NCBI GenBank assembly: GCA_024919175.1
Contig: CP103804.1
Coordinates: 1,612,001 to 1,676,000 of the forward strand
DNA length: 64,000 nucleotides
Source of the DNA: Clostridioides difficile
GTDB taxonomy: Bacteria > Bacillota > Clostridia > Peptostreptococcales > Peptostreptococcaceae
Direction of reading: 5' to 3'
Part shown: positions 46,384-55,553 of the stretch, piece after piece
How the letters are laid out: each line of letters opens with the position of its first letter
Position numbering within the stretch: position 1 is the first letter of the stretch
Program-made: the position numbers and the translations under genes
The notes under the pieces: model-generated
Database searches by the model: none
Told to the model about the DNA's origin: nothing
Seen by the model: only the letters and a program-made list of their open reading frames with translations

Positions 46384-47544
46384 ATGCTAAACTTTGACGT
46401 AGAATTAGAAGAATGTGCACAAATTAAAGTAATAGGTGTAGGTGGCGGTGGAAACAATGCTGTCAATAGAATGGTAGAAGCTCAACTTAAAGGCGTTGAA
46501 TTTATATCAGTAAATACAGATAAACAAGCTTTATATACATCAAAGGCTGAATATAAAGTTCAAATAGGAGAAAAATTAACTAGAGGACTTGGTGCAGGAG
46601 CTAATCCAGAAGTAGGAAAAAGAGCTGCAGAAGAAAGTAAAGATGAAATAGTAAAACTACTTCAAGGAGCTGATATGGTATTTGTTACAGCTGGAATGGG
46701 TGGTGGTACTGGTACAGGAGCTGCCCCAGTAGTTGCAGGCTTAGCTAAAGAAATGGGTATACTTACAGTTGGTGTAGTTACAAAACCTTTTGCATTTGAA
46801 GGTAAAATAAGAATGAAAAATGCTGAAGGTGGAATAGCTGAACTTAAGTCAAAGGTAGATACTCTTATAACAATACCAAATGATAGACTTTTACAAATAG
46901 TACAAAAGAATACTTCGATGTTGGACGCTTTTGCAGTTGCAGATGATGTGTTAAAACAAGGTATACAATCAATTTCTGACCTTATAGCAGTTGAAGGATT
47001 AATAAACTTAGACTTTGCAGACGTTACTACTATAATGAAAGATAAAGGTCTTGCTCATATGGGTATAGGTAGTGCTAGTGGAGAAACTAGAGCCATAGAT
47101 GCTGCTAGACAAGCTATTCAATCTCCACTTTTAGAAACATCAATACAAGGAGCAAAAGGAGTACTTCTTAATGTTACGGGTGGTCCTAACTTAGGATTAT
47201 TTGAAGTTAATGAAGCATCTACTTTAGTTATGGAATCCTGCGACCCAGAAGCAAATGTTATATTTGGTGCTTCTATAAAAGAAGATTTGGGCGATGAAAT
47301 AATGATTACAGTAATCGCAACAGGATTTGAAGGTTTACAAAATGGGATTTTAGATTTAGACACTAAGCCTAAATCAAGTATAAGGTCTTCTCTTAATACA
47401 ACTGTAAAACAAGTTGTAAAAGAAATAGAAGAAGAAGAAATTGTAGTTGAAGAAAAGATAGAAGCTCCTAAAAAGGCGAGTATAATAGAAGAAGACGATG
47501 ATGAGAGCATGGAAATACCTACATTCCTAAGAAGAAGAAGATAA
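46384..47544 (+). CDS. ftsZ: cell division GTPase FtsZ
   Basis: A 386-residue tubulin-like protein that forms the Z-ring. [17 protein letters not shown] near residue 14, the tubulin signature [15 protein letters not shown] near residue 103, and [14 protein letters not shown] near residue 160 are all intact. A variable acidic linker (~335-370) precedes the C-terminal peptide [10 protein letters not shown], which binds membrane tethers such as SepF. The frame opens at TTG 46357, but AAGGGGG at 46371-46377 places the start at ATG 46384 (MLNFDVE). Monocistronic with its own promoters and terminator; no ftsA is next to it. Confidence 0.97.
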   Translation: MLNFDVELEECAQIKVIGVGGGGNNAVNRMVEAQLKGVEFISVNTDKQALYTSKAEYKVQIGEKLTRGLGAGANPEVGKRAAEESKDEIVKLLQGADMVFVTAGMGGGTGTGAAPVVAGLAKEMGILTVGVVTKPFAFEGKIRMKNAEGGIAELKSKVDTLITIPNDRLLQIVQKNTSMLDAFAVADDVLKQGIQSISDLIAVEGLINLDFADVTTIMKDKGLAHMGIGSASGETRAIDAARQAIQSPLLETSIQGAKGVLLNVTGGPNLGLFEVNEASTLVMESCDPEANVIFGASIKEDLGDEIMITVIATGFEGLQNGILDLDTKPKSSIRSSLNTTVKQVVKEIEEEEIVVEEKIEAPKKASIIEEDDDESMEIPTFLRRRR

Positions 47545-47557
47545 TATGTAAATTTAT

Positions 47558-47587
47558 AAAGAAGTCAATAGACTTCTTTTTATTTTT
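47558..47587 (+). terminator. terminator of ftsZ
   Basis: AAAGAAGTC pairs with GACTTCTTT around AATA, followed by TTTTATTTTTTT. The ~200 nt to the next gene are AT-rich with no clear feature. Confidence 0.85.
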
Positions 47588-47806
47588 TTGTACTTTAATC
47601 TACTATTTCTTAAAATATATTTTAATATTAAAAAATTACAAAAAAGTAAAGTTTTTTTATTAAGTATAGAAAAAAATGATAATCATACAAATGGTTATAG
47701 TTTTTTATAATTAGACAATGACATTTTTATTTGATAATATTAAATCTGAGTTGAATTGTAAAAATTTGAGGAAAAAGAGAAATTAAAGTCTGAAAGGGGA
47801 TTAAGT

Positions 47807-49081
47807 ATGATTAAGCTAAAAAAAATTCTTTCTTTAGCAATGGTTGCTGTTTTATCAACATCACTTCTTGCTGGATGTACAAAAAAAGAAGAATCTAAAG
47901 GCAAAGATGGCAAAGAAAAATTAGTTGTATGGTCTGCACCGTTAACAGATCATGATGCAGATGCATGGAAACCAATACTTGAGAAATTTGAAAAGGAAAA
48001 TAACTGTGAAATTGAATTTCAAATAGTACCATGGGATAATTATGCAGAAAAATATGCTACTGCAATCAGTGCAGGTGAGGGGCCAGATATAGGATATATG
48101 TATGCAGAAATGTTTCCCCAATTTATAGAAATGGGAGCAGTTGAAGATTTAACTCCTTATTTAGAAAAATCAGGAACTTCAGATAATTATTTATACTTAG
48201 ATAATGCAAAAATGATGGGTGGAATTTACGGTTTACCTATAGAAGCTGCTAATCCAGGTGTATTATACTATAATAAAGATATACTAGAAAAATTAGGAGA
48301 AAAAGCTCCTAAAACATGGGAAGATTTTAAAAGAATATGTGAAAAAGCAACAAAAGATACTGATGGAGATGGAAAAATTGATCAATGGGGTCTTGCACAA
48401 GGTTGGGGTTCTAAAGTGTTTGGTAGTTTAAACTGGAACTGGTATCCATATCTATGGCAAGCTGGTGGAGATATATATAATGATGATTTAAAATCAGTTA
48501 AATTTAATAATGAAGAAGGATTGAAAGCTGCAAACTTTATAAATGATATGAAAAAATATATACCAGATAATGCTTTATCAAAAGACAGTAATGAAATGGT
48601 TGAAAGTGTATTTGGGCCAGGAAAAGCTGCATTTACTATAATGCTTTCTTCTGCTGCTACAAGTACTTTTGATAAATCATTCCCAGACTTAAACTGGGGA
48701 TATGTAACTTCATTAGAAGATAAAACAGTTGGTAGTTTTGCTTCAGTAGATGATTTAACATTAATGTCAGCATGTAAAAACAAAGAACTTGGTTTTAAAC
48801 TTCTTGAATATATGTTAAGTAAAGACTCAATGGAAGCTTTCCATAAAGAGATACCAAGAGCACCAGTTGCTAAAGGTGAAAAATATCAAGGAGACCCAAG
48901 ATTTGAAGAAATGGTAACAAAAGATAAAAATATGTACAGACCATTAACAGTTGGACCTCATGGAGTAGAAATATATGAACACTTATGGAAACAACTTCAA
49001 ATGATGATAGCTGGAGACAAAACTCCAGAACAAGCGCTAAATGAATCTGCAAAATATGCAAATGAATTATTAGCACAATAG
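47807..49081 (+). CDS. ABC-type extracellular solute (sugar)-binding lipoprotein
   Basis: A 424-residue family 1 solute-binding protein. The signal peptide ends with the lipobox LLAGC, with the lipidated cysteine at residue 24. The mature part has LVVWSAPLTDHDADAWKPIL, YAEKYATAISAGEGPDIGYMY near residue 80 and IYGLPIEAANPGVLYYNKDIL near residue 133, all typical of sugar-binding MalE-like proteins, and a Ca-like DTDGDGKIDQWG near residue 183. No permease or ATPase gene is near, so partners must be elsewhere or it serves as a sensor. It lies alone between ftsZ and spoIIGA, an unusual place. Ligand unknown. Confidence 0.9.
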   Translation: MIKLKKILSLAMVAVLSTSLLAGCTKKEESKGKDGKEKLVVWSAPLTDHDADAWKPILEKFEKENNCEIEFQIVPWDNYAEKYATAISAGEGPDIGYMYAEMFPQFIEMGAVEDLTPYLEKSGTSDNYLYLDNAKMMGGIYGLPIEAANPGVLYYNKDILEKLGEKAPKTWEDFKRICEKATKDTDGDGKIDQWGLAQGWGSKVFGSLNWNWYPYLWQAGGDIYNDDLKSVKFNNEEGLKAANFINDMKKYIPDNALSKDSNEMVESVFGPGKAAFTIMLSSAATSTFDKSFPDLNWGYVTSLEDKTVGSFASVDDLTLMSACKNKELGFKLLEYMLSKDSMEAFHKEIPRAPVAKGEKYQGDPRFEEMVTKDKNMYRPLTVGPHGVEIYEHLWKQLQMMIAGDKTPEQALNESAKYANELLAQ

Positions 49082-49104
49082 TTTAAGTTTATATTTGAAT
49101 TTAT

Positions 49105-49177
49105 AGACTATGAAACTTAATTTTATACAAGTAAAAGATTTACTTGCTATATTATTAAGTCGCATAGTCTTTTTTTA
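49105..49177 (+). terminator. terminator after the lipoprotein gene
   Basis: AGACTATG-AAACTTAAT pairs with ATTAAGT-CGCATAGTCT, with an inner stem CAAGTAAA/TTTACTTG, followed by TTTTTTT. Confidence 0.8.
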
Positions 49178-49270
49178 TGGAAATATTCCAAAGGGAGAAT
49201 TGAATAACTTCTACCTAGATATGTTGAATTCTACAAAAAAGTCTATTTGTTTGATGCTAAAAAAATATCT

Positions 49271-49379
49271 TTTGACGACATAAAGTATAAGACATATATC
49301 ATTGTTATTTTTAAATAGAATTTGTTTTGGATTCGACTGTCAAAAGTGACATAAAATTTTGTACATACTATCTTATAAT
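49271..49379 (+). promoter_or_regulatory. Spo0A-dependent, 22-bp-spaced promoter of spoIIGA-sigE
   Basis: GTGACA (49346-49351) and TATAAT (49374-49379) are 22 bp apart, the unusual spacing known for the Bacillus spoIIG promoter. Spo0A-box-like sequences lie just upstream: TTCGAC (49332-49337, inverted) directly joined to TGTCAAA (49338-49344), and TTTGACGACA (49271-49280, containing TGTCGTCAAA on the other strand). The matches to TGTCGAA are each off by one or two bases. Confidence 0.6.
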
Positions 49380-49406
49380 ATATTTAAAGGTTTTAAGGGG
49401 GGATAC

Positions 49407-50252
49407 ATGGTGTATATTGAGTACTATGTTATAGAAAACCTAGTAATAAATTATATTATTATAAGTTGTACTTCTATTCTTACTAAAAAATATAATCCTA
49501 GAAAAAATAAGTTGCTGGGGGCTAGTTTAGGAGGAGTCTACTCTGTTGCTTATTTATACCCGTCAATGAATATACTATTTACAGTGCCATTTAAAATAAT
49601 AATCATGAGTATTATAACTTTAATTTCATTTAGGACTAAGAGCAAAAAAGATTATGCTCATGTAGCATTAGTTTTTTATTTAGTAAATATTTTTATTTCT
49701 GGAAGTACTTATTTTGTAATTTATTTTACAGGAATAAGCCATTTGAAAATATCTTTTTTAATTGCATGTACTTATGTGAGTTGTGAACTATTAAAGTACA
49801 TTTACAAAGACTTGAAGATGCTTAAATACATCAATGAGCTTACGAAAACTATAAATATAAATTTATTAGAAAAAAGCTTTTGCTGTAAGGCCTTAGTGGA
49901 TAGTGGAAATTTATTAAAAGACCCAATAAGCCAAAGTGATGTAATAATAGTTAAATCAAGTGTACTAGAAGGATTGATTCCAGAAAATCTATTAAATATT
50001 AACTATGAAGATATAGATATGAAAAAAGCTCAGGAAATTATATGTAGTTTAGATGACAAAACTTCAGGGAGAGTGAGAATAATACCTTATAAGCATGCTG
50101 GAAGTAATAAGACAAGCATAATAATTGGTCTAAAAGCTGATTATGTAGAGGTAGATGAGCAAAAGATAGGAAATATAATACTTGGTATTTCAAATTTCAA
50201 TGATAGAGAATATGGGGCAATAATGAATCCAAATATATTGCCTGGATTCTAG
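49407..50252 (+). CDS. spoIIGA: sporulation sigma-E processing aspartyl protease SpoIIGA
   Basis: A 281-residue membrane protease that activates pro-sigma-E in the mother cell. The N-terminal half has five hydrophobic segments (from VIENLVINYIIISC), and the soluble half has the aspartyl protease motif ALVDSGNLLKDPIS near residue 168 (D-S-G). The frame opens at 49359, but AAGGGGGGAT just before ATG 49407 fixes the start. It precedes sigE by 24 nt, as in all endospore formers. Confidence 0.94.
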   Translation: MVYIEYYVIENLVINYIIISCTSILTKKYNPRKNKLLGASLGGVYSVAYLYPSMNILFTVPFKIIIMSIITLISFRTKSKKDYAHVALVFYLVNIFISGSTYFVIYFTGISHLKISFLIACTYVSCELLKYIYKDLKMLKYINELTKTININLLEKSFCCKALVDSGNLLKDPISQSDVIIVKSSVLEGLIPENLLNINYEDIDMKKAQEIICSLDDKTSGRVRIIPYKHAGSNKTSIIIGLKADYVEVDEQKIGNIILGISNFNDREYGAIMNPNILPGF

Positions 50253-50276
50253 CTGAAAATTTAAGGGGGACAAAGG

Positions 50277-50999
50277 ATGTTACGATTAAAAGAAAGAATC
50301 ATAAGCTTTATTACAATGTTAGGTATTAAATTAAAAATAATAAAGCCAAAAGGAATATACTATATGGGAGGAGCCAATATTCTTCCTCCTCCATTAAAAC
50401 CAGAAGAAGAAATGGAACTTTTGCAAAAACTAGAAACTGATGAAACTGTAAAATCAGTTTTAATAGAAAGAAATTTGAGATTAGTAGTCTACATATCAAG
50501 AAAATTTGAAAATACAGGTATAGATGTAGAGGATTTAATTTCTATAGGAACTATAGGCTTGATAAAGGCAGTCAATACTTTTAAATTAAATAAAAACATA
50601 AAATTAGCAACTTATGCTTCAAGATGTATAGAAAATGAAATACTAATGTATCTAAGAAAAAATAATAAAAAGAAAACAGAGGTATCTTTTGATGAACCTT
50701 TAAATATAGACTTAGATGGAAATGAACTTTTATTATCCGATGTTTTAGGTACAGAAAATGATGAAATATATAAAATAATCGAAGAAGAAATAGATAGAGA
50801 TTTATTAGTTATGGCACTTGACAGATTAAGTGACAGAGAAAAGCAAATTATGGAATTAAGGTTTGGTCTTATAGATAAAGGTATTGAAAAAACACAAAAA
50901 GAAGTTGCTGGAATGCTTGGAATATCTCAATCCTACATATCTAGACTTGAAAAGAAAATAATTTCAAGATTACAAAAAGAAATGAAAAAATTTGTATAA
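50277..50999 (+). CDS. sigE: RNA polymerase sporulation sigma factor, pro-sigma-E
   Basis: A 240-residue sigma-70 family protein directing early mother-cell transcription. The ~25-residue N-terminal pro-sequence ([17 protein letters not shown]) is removed by SpoIIGA; the mature part starts near [13 protein letters not shown]. Region 2 is [19 protein letters not shown] near residue 83 with [16 protein letters not shown], and region 4.2 is [22 protein letters not shown] near residue 206. Genes spoIIGA-sigE-sigG are in the canonical order. Confidence 0.96.
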   Translation: MLRLKERIISFITMLGIKLKIIKPKGIYYMGGANILPPPLKPEEEMELLQKLETDETVKSVLIERNLRLVVYISRKFENTGIDVEDLISIGTIGLIKAVNTFKLNKNIKLATYASRCIENEILMYLRKNNKKKTEVSFDEPLNIDLDGNELLLSDVLGTENDEIYKIIEEEIDRDLLVMALDRLSDREKQIMELRFGLIDKGIEKTQKEVAGMLGISQSYISRLEKKIISRLQKEMKKFV

Positions 51000-51023
51000 T
51001 GCTAAATTAATTCTTCTTAAAAA

Positions 51024-51051
51024 GTATAAAAAAATTGGAAATGTAAATAAT
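51024..51051 (+). promoter_or_regulatory. possible forespore (sigma-F/G-type) promoter of sigG
   Basis: AGTATA (51023-51028) and GTAAATAAT (51043-51051) are about 14 nt apart, resembling sigma-F/sigma-G promoters, which drive sigG in other spore formers. The -10 match is loose. Confidence 0.3.
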
Positions 51052-51090
51052 TTCAATAGATGAATACTTTTTGAGAGAGGACTGAAATGT

Positions 51091-51864
51091 ATGCAAGTTA
51101 ATAAGGTTGAAATATGTGGTGTTAATACATCTGAACTTCCAGTTCTTAAAAATAAGCAAATGAAGGAACTTTTATTACAAATAAAAAGTGGTGATGAAGA
51201 AGCCAGACAACAATTTGTAAGAGGAAATTTAAGGTTAGTCTTGAGTGTAATAAAAAAATTTAACAACAGAGGAGAAAATATAGACGATTTATTTCAAATA
51301 GGTTGTATTGGTCTTATAAAAGCTATAGATAATTTTGATTTAAGTCAAAATGTCAGATTTTCAACTTATGCTGTTCCTATGATTATAGGGGAAATTAGAA
51401 GATACTTAAGAGACAATAATCCAATCAGAGTAAGTAGATCATTAAAAGATATAGCATATAAGGCACTACAAGTCAGAGAAAGGTTAATTAGAACAAATTC
51501 AAAAGAACCAACAGTATCAGAAATAGCAAAAGAATTAGAATTAGAAGTGGAGTCAGTTGTAATGGCACTTGATGCTATACAAGATCCGATATCTTTATTT
51601 GACCCAGTATATCAAGATAATGGAGATGCGATATTTGTAATGGATCAAGTTCAAGACAAAAAAGATACTGATGAAAACTGGTTACAAGAAATATCACTTA
51701 AGGAAGCTATTAAAAAATTAAATAGTAGAGAAAAGTTGGTATTAGATTTAAGATTTTACAAAGGAAGAACTCAGATAGAAGTTGCTGATGAAATCGGTAT
51801 ATCTCAAGCACAAGTATCAAGAATTGAAAAAAATGCTTTAAAAAATATGAGAAAATATGTATAA
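51091..51864 (+). CDS. sigG: RNA polymerase sporulation sigma factor sigma-G
   Basis: A 257-residue late forespore sigma factor. The N-terminus KVEICGVNTSELPVLKN is the SigG signature; region 2 has RLVLSVIKKFNNRGENIDDLFQIG near residue 50 and FSTYAVPMIIGEIRRYLRDN near residue 90, region 3 EPTVSEIAKELELE near residue 147, and region 4 TQIEVADEIGISQAQVSRIEK near residue 228. It lies 91 nt after sigE and is followed by a terminator. Confidence 0.96.
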   Translation: MQVNKVEICGVNTSELPVLKNKQMKELLLQIKSGDEEARQQFVRGNLRLVLSVIKKFNNRGENIDDLFQIGCIGLIKAIDNFDLSQNVRFSTYAVPMIIGEIRRYLRDNNPIRVSRSLKDIAYKALQVRERLIRTNSKEPTVSEIAKELELEVESVVMALDAIQDPISLFDPVYQDNGDAIFVMDQVQDKKDTDENWLQEISLKEAIKKLNSREKLVLDLRFYKGRTQIEVADEIGISQAQVSRIEKNALKNMRKYV

Positions 51865-51898
51865 GTAATCCATGGAATGTAAACATAATTTTAAATTT

Positions 51899-51927
51899 AA
51901 ATGACCTATGTAGGTCATTTTTTTTTA
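51899..51927 (+). terminator. terminator after sigG
   Basis: AAATGACCTA pairs with TAGGTCATTT, followed by a run of nine T. Confidence 0.88.
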
Positions 51928-51969
51928 TCCAAATACATATTTATTTTTAAAGGAAGGGTGAGTATAATA

Positions 51970-52232
51970 TGATTAGAGTTTCTGATATAATGGAAAAAGA
52001 AATTATAAATGTAAAAAATGGAAAAAGGATGGGTTTCATAATAGACATAGATATGGATATCCATGAGGGAAAAGTAGTCTCATTTACCATTTTTGGAGAT
52101 GGAAGTAGAAGTTTTTTTTCAAGAGGAGGGGATGAAGAAGTTATATTTTGGAATGATATACTTAAAATAGGTTGTGATACAATAATAGTAAATATAGGTT
52201 CAGAATTAAGCTTAGATGAATTTGATATATAG
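51970..52232 (+). CDS. YlmC/YmxH family PRC-barrel sporulation protein
   Basis: An 87-residue protein of the YlmC/YmxH group, a PRC-barrel-like domain: MIRVSDIMEKEIINVKNGKRMGFI, then IDMDIHEGKVVSFTIFGDG and IKIGCDTIIVNI-like LKIGCDTIIVNIG. In Bacillus and clostridia such genes sit close to sigG/sigE and the ylm genes; the function is unclear. ATG after AAGGAAGGGTG. nrdR follows after 21 nt. The start is the ATG at about 51969-51970. Confidence 0.88.
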
Positions 52233-52253
52233 CTAAACAAAGGAGGAATACAG

Positions 52254-52715
52254 ATGCAATGTCCTTATTGCAATTATAAAGAATCAAAGGTAATAGATTC
52301 TAGACATACAGATTTAAAATCTATTAGAAGAAGACGTGAATGTGAATTATGTAAAAAGAGATTTACTACTTATGAAAAAATAGAAACGACTCCTCTAATG
52401 GTTATTAAAAAAGATAATAGTAGAGAGTATTTTGATAGAGAAAAAATAAAATACGGATTATTAAAGGCATGTGAAAAAAGACCTGTATCTGTTGAAGATA
52501 TTGAGAGCATAGTTGTACATATTGAAAATGAAATAAATAAATGTTTTATAGAAGAAATCGAAACTAAAAAAATTGGTGAAATGGTAATGGATAAATTGAA
52601 AGATTTAGATGAAGTAGCCTATGTAAGATTTGCTTCTGTGTATAGACAATTTAAAGACATAAATACTTTTGTAAATGAACTTAAAAGTATACTAATAGAA
52701 AAAGGGGACAAATGA
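52254..52715 (+). CDS. nrdR: transcriptional repressor NrdR
   Basis: A 153-residue NrdR of standard length, which represses ribonucleotide reductase genes in response to dATP/ATP. The N-terminal zinc ribbon uses CPYC near residue 3 and CELC near residue 31, with KVIDSRHTD and the RRRREC-x2-C-x2-RFTTYE pattern. The ATP-cone domain (~49-140) starts [18 protein letters not shown]. Strong AAGGAGG site; the last 4 bases overlap the pgeF start. Confidence 0.97.
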   Translation: MQCPYCNYKESKVIDSRHTDLKSIRRRRECELCKKRFTTYEKIETTPLMVIKKDNSREYFDREKIKYGLLKACEKRPVSVEDIESIVVHIENEINKCFIEEIETKKIGEMVMDKLKDLDEVAYVRFASVYRQFKDINTFVNELKSILIEKGDK

Positions 52716-53473
52716 TGAAAGATTATATAAATCTAAAAAGTGTAGAAGATATTAAAGAGTATGTTAATTTAATTGGCAATTGTAAAGAAATTGATGAAAA
52801 ATTAAATTCTATAAATCTAGTTATAACTTGTAAAAATATAGATGCAAAAAGTAAAGAAGATATGTTAAAAGTTTGTAAGGAATGCGATTTAATGTTTGAA
52901 AATTTAACTAGTAATTCTCAAATACATTCAGACATAGTTAACATAGTTAACAGAGAGAATATAGGACAAAGAATAGAAGGAGATGCACTTATAACAAACT
53001 TAGAGAAAGTGCCACTTTTATTGTTTACAGCAGACTGTGTACCTATATCAATTATAGATGATAAAAATAAAGCCATAGGACTGGCACATGCGGGCTGGAA
53101 AGGAACTTTTAGTAATATAGGTCACAAAACAATAAAATTGATGTCTGAGACTTATAAAACAGCTCCTGAAGACTTAATATGTATAATTGGACCATCAATT
53201 GGGCCTTGTTGTTATGAAGTTTCTGAGGATTTGGTAGAAAAATTTAACACAATTCTTACAAATAATCATGAAAAGTTCTATATAATAAAAGAGGGAAGTT
53301 ACTATTTAGATTTATGGAAAATTAATGAGTATATGCTGAGATGTAGTGGAGTCAAAAAAGAAAATATAATAAATTTAAATCTATGCACTAGTTGTAGAGC
53401 AGATGAATTCCACTCTTATAGAAAACATAATAAGGCATCAGAACGAATAGGAACGGTACTACAGATAAAATAG
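52712..53473 (+). CDS. pgeF: peptidoglycan editing factor / laccase-domain protein PgeF (YlmD)
   Basis: A 253-residue COG1496 protein. Conserved [15 protein letters not shown] near residue 110, [10 protein letters not shown] near residue 127 with the metal-binding His, [15 protein letters not shown] near residue 168 with Cys, and [16 protein letters not shown] near residue 225. Family members hydrolyse purine nucleosides or remove mis-incorporated L-Ser-containing precursors (PgeF). Start ATG at 52712 overlaps nrdR (ATGA), indicating coupling. A response regulator follows 14 nt later. Confidence 0.9.
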   Translation: MMKDYINLKSVEDIKEYVNLIGNCKEIDEKLNSINLVITCKNIDAKSKEDMLKVCKECDLMFENLTSNSQIHSDIVNIVNRENIGQRIEGDALITNLEKVPLLLFTADCVPISIIDDKNKAIGLAHAGWKGTFSNIGHKTIKLMSETYKTAPEDLICIIGPSIGPCCYEVSEDLVEKFNTILTNNHEKFYIIKEGSYYLDLWKINEYMLRCSGVKKENIINLNLCTSCRADEFHSYRKHNKASERIGTVLQIK

Positions 53474-53487
53474 AGAGGAGCTTTTTA

Positions 53488-54180
53488 ATGAATACTAAAG
53501 TGCTTGTTATAGACGATGAAATGCATATAGTTGAGCTATTAAAATTCAATTTGGAGGTGTCAAACTACGAAGTTAGTTATTCATATGATGGATTTGATGG
53601 ATTTATAAAAGCTAAGGAAGTTAAACCAGATTTAATACTTTTAGATTGGATGCTACCGAATATAAGTGGAATAGAAGTATTGAGAAAAATAAGAAGTGAT
53701 AAAGACTTGAAAAATATTCCTGTTATAATGCTTACTGCTAAAAATATGGAAAATGACAAGGTTGAAGGGCTTGAAGTAGGTGCTGATGATTATATAACCA
53801 AGCCATTTAGTATAAAAGAATTGCTAGCTAGGGTTAGCTCTGTTTTAAGAAGATATAACTTAACTAGTACAGGTGAAGAAAATAATATACTTACCACAGG
53901 TAATCTAAAGCTAGATTTATCAAAGCATGAAGTTACTAAAGGTTCTGAAAAGATAGAGTTAACACTTAAAGAGTTTGAACTGTTGAAATTATTAATTCAG
54001 AATAAAGGTAAAGTACTTTCAAGAAACTATCTTTTAGATAAAATATGGGGCTATGAATACTATGGAGAAACTAGAACAGTAGATGTCCATATAAGATATT
54101 TAAGAAAAAAAATAGAAGATGAAGATAAATCAGAAAAATATATAGAAACTATAAGAGGTGTAGGATACAAAATAGATTAG
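53488..54180 (+). CDS. OmpR/PhoB-type response regulator
   Basis: A 230-residue regulator. The receiver domain has Asp9-Asp10, the phospho-acceptor Asp53 in LILLDWMLPNISG and Lys in MLTAKN near residue 94; the winged helix domain (~128-228) has ELTLKEFELLKLLIQNKGKVL, RNYLLDKIWGYEYYGETRTVDVHI and IETIRGVGYKID. The gene is 30 nt before the histidine kinase. The order response regulator - PAS-bearing kinase resembles PhoP-PhoR or YycFG; signal and targets are not clear from sequence. Confidence 0.95.
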   Translation: MNTKVLVIDDEMHIVELLKFNLEVSNYEVSYSYDGFDGFIKAKEVKPDLILLDWMLPNISGIEVLRKIRSDKDLKNIPVIMLTAKNMENDKVEGLEVGADDYITKPFSIKELLARVSSVLRRYNLTSTGEENNILTTGNLKLDLSKHEVTKGSEKIELTLKEFELLKLLIQNKGKVLSRNYLLDKIWGYEYYGETRTVDVHIRYLRKKIEDEDKSEKYIETIRGVGYKID

Positions 54181-54209
54181 AAAAAGTTATATTTTAGGAG
54201 TGTTATCTT

Positions 54210-55499
54210 GTGGAAGAATTAAATAACATATATTTTTTTATTGTTATGTTGTCTATAGCCATTGTAATATTGTCTGTAAGATATACAATAACACTAAGGA
54301 AATACTTAAAAGAGTTTATATACGTTTCAAAAAAAGTGAGTAACAAAGAATTTCATGCTAGGTTGAATATATCAGCTAAAGGAGAACTAGGAGAATTAGC
54401 TAGAAATTTTAATCATATGATTAAAAATATGGACGATACATTGGAAGAAGTACAATATAAACATTTACAATTAAGGTCTATATTAAAGAGTATATCTCAT
54501 GGAATTTTAGCTATAGATGTAAATGGAAACATATTATTGATAAATGATGAAGCTAAAGAAATGATAAAGAGCGAACCAAACCAACTAGTTGAAGGTCATA
54601 ATATTAATGCTGTAATAAAAGAAGAAGAAATATTAAAGCAGATACTTCAATTTATAGGTTCTAAAGAAAATGAAACTGCAAAGATTACTACTAAAGATGA
54701 TATAGTATACAAAATAAAAGTGGACCCAGTTTATCTTCAAAATACCAATAATGTAATAATTGGTTCAATAGTAAATATAGAAGATATTACTAAAAAAGTG
54801 AAGCTTGAAAATATGAGAAGTGATTTTGTTGCTAATGTAAGTCATGAACTTAAAACACCACTTACATCTATAAGTGGATTTGTTGAAACATTAAAATCTA
54901 ATGAGAATATAGATGTAAATACTAGAAATAGGTTTTTGGAAATAATAGAAAGTGAATCAGACAGATTAAAAAGATTGATTGATGACATATTATTATTATC
55001 ATTTGTAGAAAATAAAGACACTCTTCTAATGGAAGATGTTGTAATATATGATGTATTCAGAGAGGTATATGAAATAACTCAACGTTCAGCTAGTGAAAAA
55101 AATATAGAAGTTTTGTATAAATGTGATGATAAATCAATAAAAATACTATCTAATAGAGATTATATCAAGCAAGTATTTTTAAATTTAGTTGATAATGCTA
55201 TAAAATACACTCAAGATAATGGTATTGTACAAGTTGTAGTTTTAAAAGATGAAGAAAAAATAATAATTAAAGTTATAGATAATGGTGTTGGAATACCAAA
55301 AGAAGATGTAGAACGTATCTTTGAGCGCTTCTATAGAGTAGATAAAGCAAGAAGTAGAGATGTAGGAGGAACGGGTTTAGGATTGGCTATAACGAAGCAT
55401 ATAGTCAAATCATTAAATGGATGTATAAAAGTAAAAAGTGAACTTGGTATTGGTAGCGAATTTATTGTTATAATACTACAAAAAAATTTCCTTAAATAG
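54210..55499 (+). CDS. sensor histidine kinase (HAMP-PAS-HisKA-HATPase)
   Basis: A 429-residue membrane kinase. One transmembrane segment (~5-24) and no large extracellular loop; a HAMP-like segment (~25-80); PAS (~90-190, SISHGILAIDVNGNILLIND); HisKA with phospho-His in NVSHELKTPLTSISGFVETL near residue 210; HATPase with NLVDNAIKYT near residue 327, DNGVGIP near residue 354 and GGTGLGLAI near residue 389. GTG start 8 nt after AGGAGTG. Absence of an outside sensor loop suggests cytoplasmic or membrane sensing by PAS. The stop lies inside a terminator stem. Confidence 0.94.
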   Translation: MEELNNIYFFIVMLSIAIVILSVRYTITLRKYLKEFIYVSKKVSNKEFHARLNISAKGELGELARNFNHMIKNMDDTLEEVQYKHLQLRSILKSISHGILAIDVNGNILLINDEAKEMIKSEPNQLVEGHNINAVIKEEEILKQILQFIGSKENETAKITTKDDIVYKIKVDPVYLQNTNNVIIGSIVNIEDITKKVKLENMRSDFVANVSHELKTPLTSISGFVETLKSNENIDVNTRNRFLEIIESESDRLKRLIDDILLLSFVENKDTLLMEDVVIYDVFREVYEITQRSASEKNIEVLYKCDDKSIKILSNRDYIKQVFLNLVDNAIKYTQDNGIVQVVVLKDEEKIIIKVIDNGVGIPKEDVERIFERFYRVDKARSRDVGGTGLGLAITKHIVKSLNGCIKVKSELGIGSEFIVIILQKNFLK

Positions 55500-55517
55500 A
55501 AGGAAATTTTTTTTGTT
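55483..55517 (+). terminator. terminator overlapping the kinase gene end
   Basis: AAAATTTCCTT pairs with AAGGAAATTTT, followed by TTTTTGTTTTTT. The kinase stop codon (TAG, 55497-55499) is in the loop. Confidence 0.85.
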
Positions 55518-55553
55518 TTTTGCACAAACTATATAAGAGAAGGAGCTGAGAAA

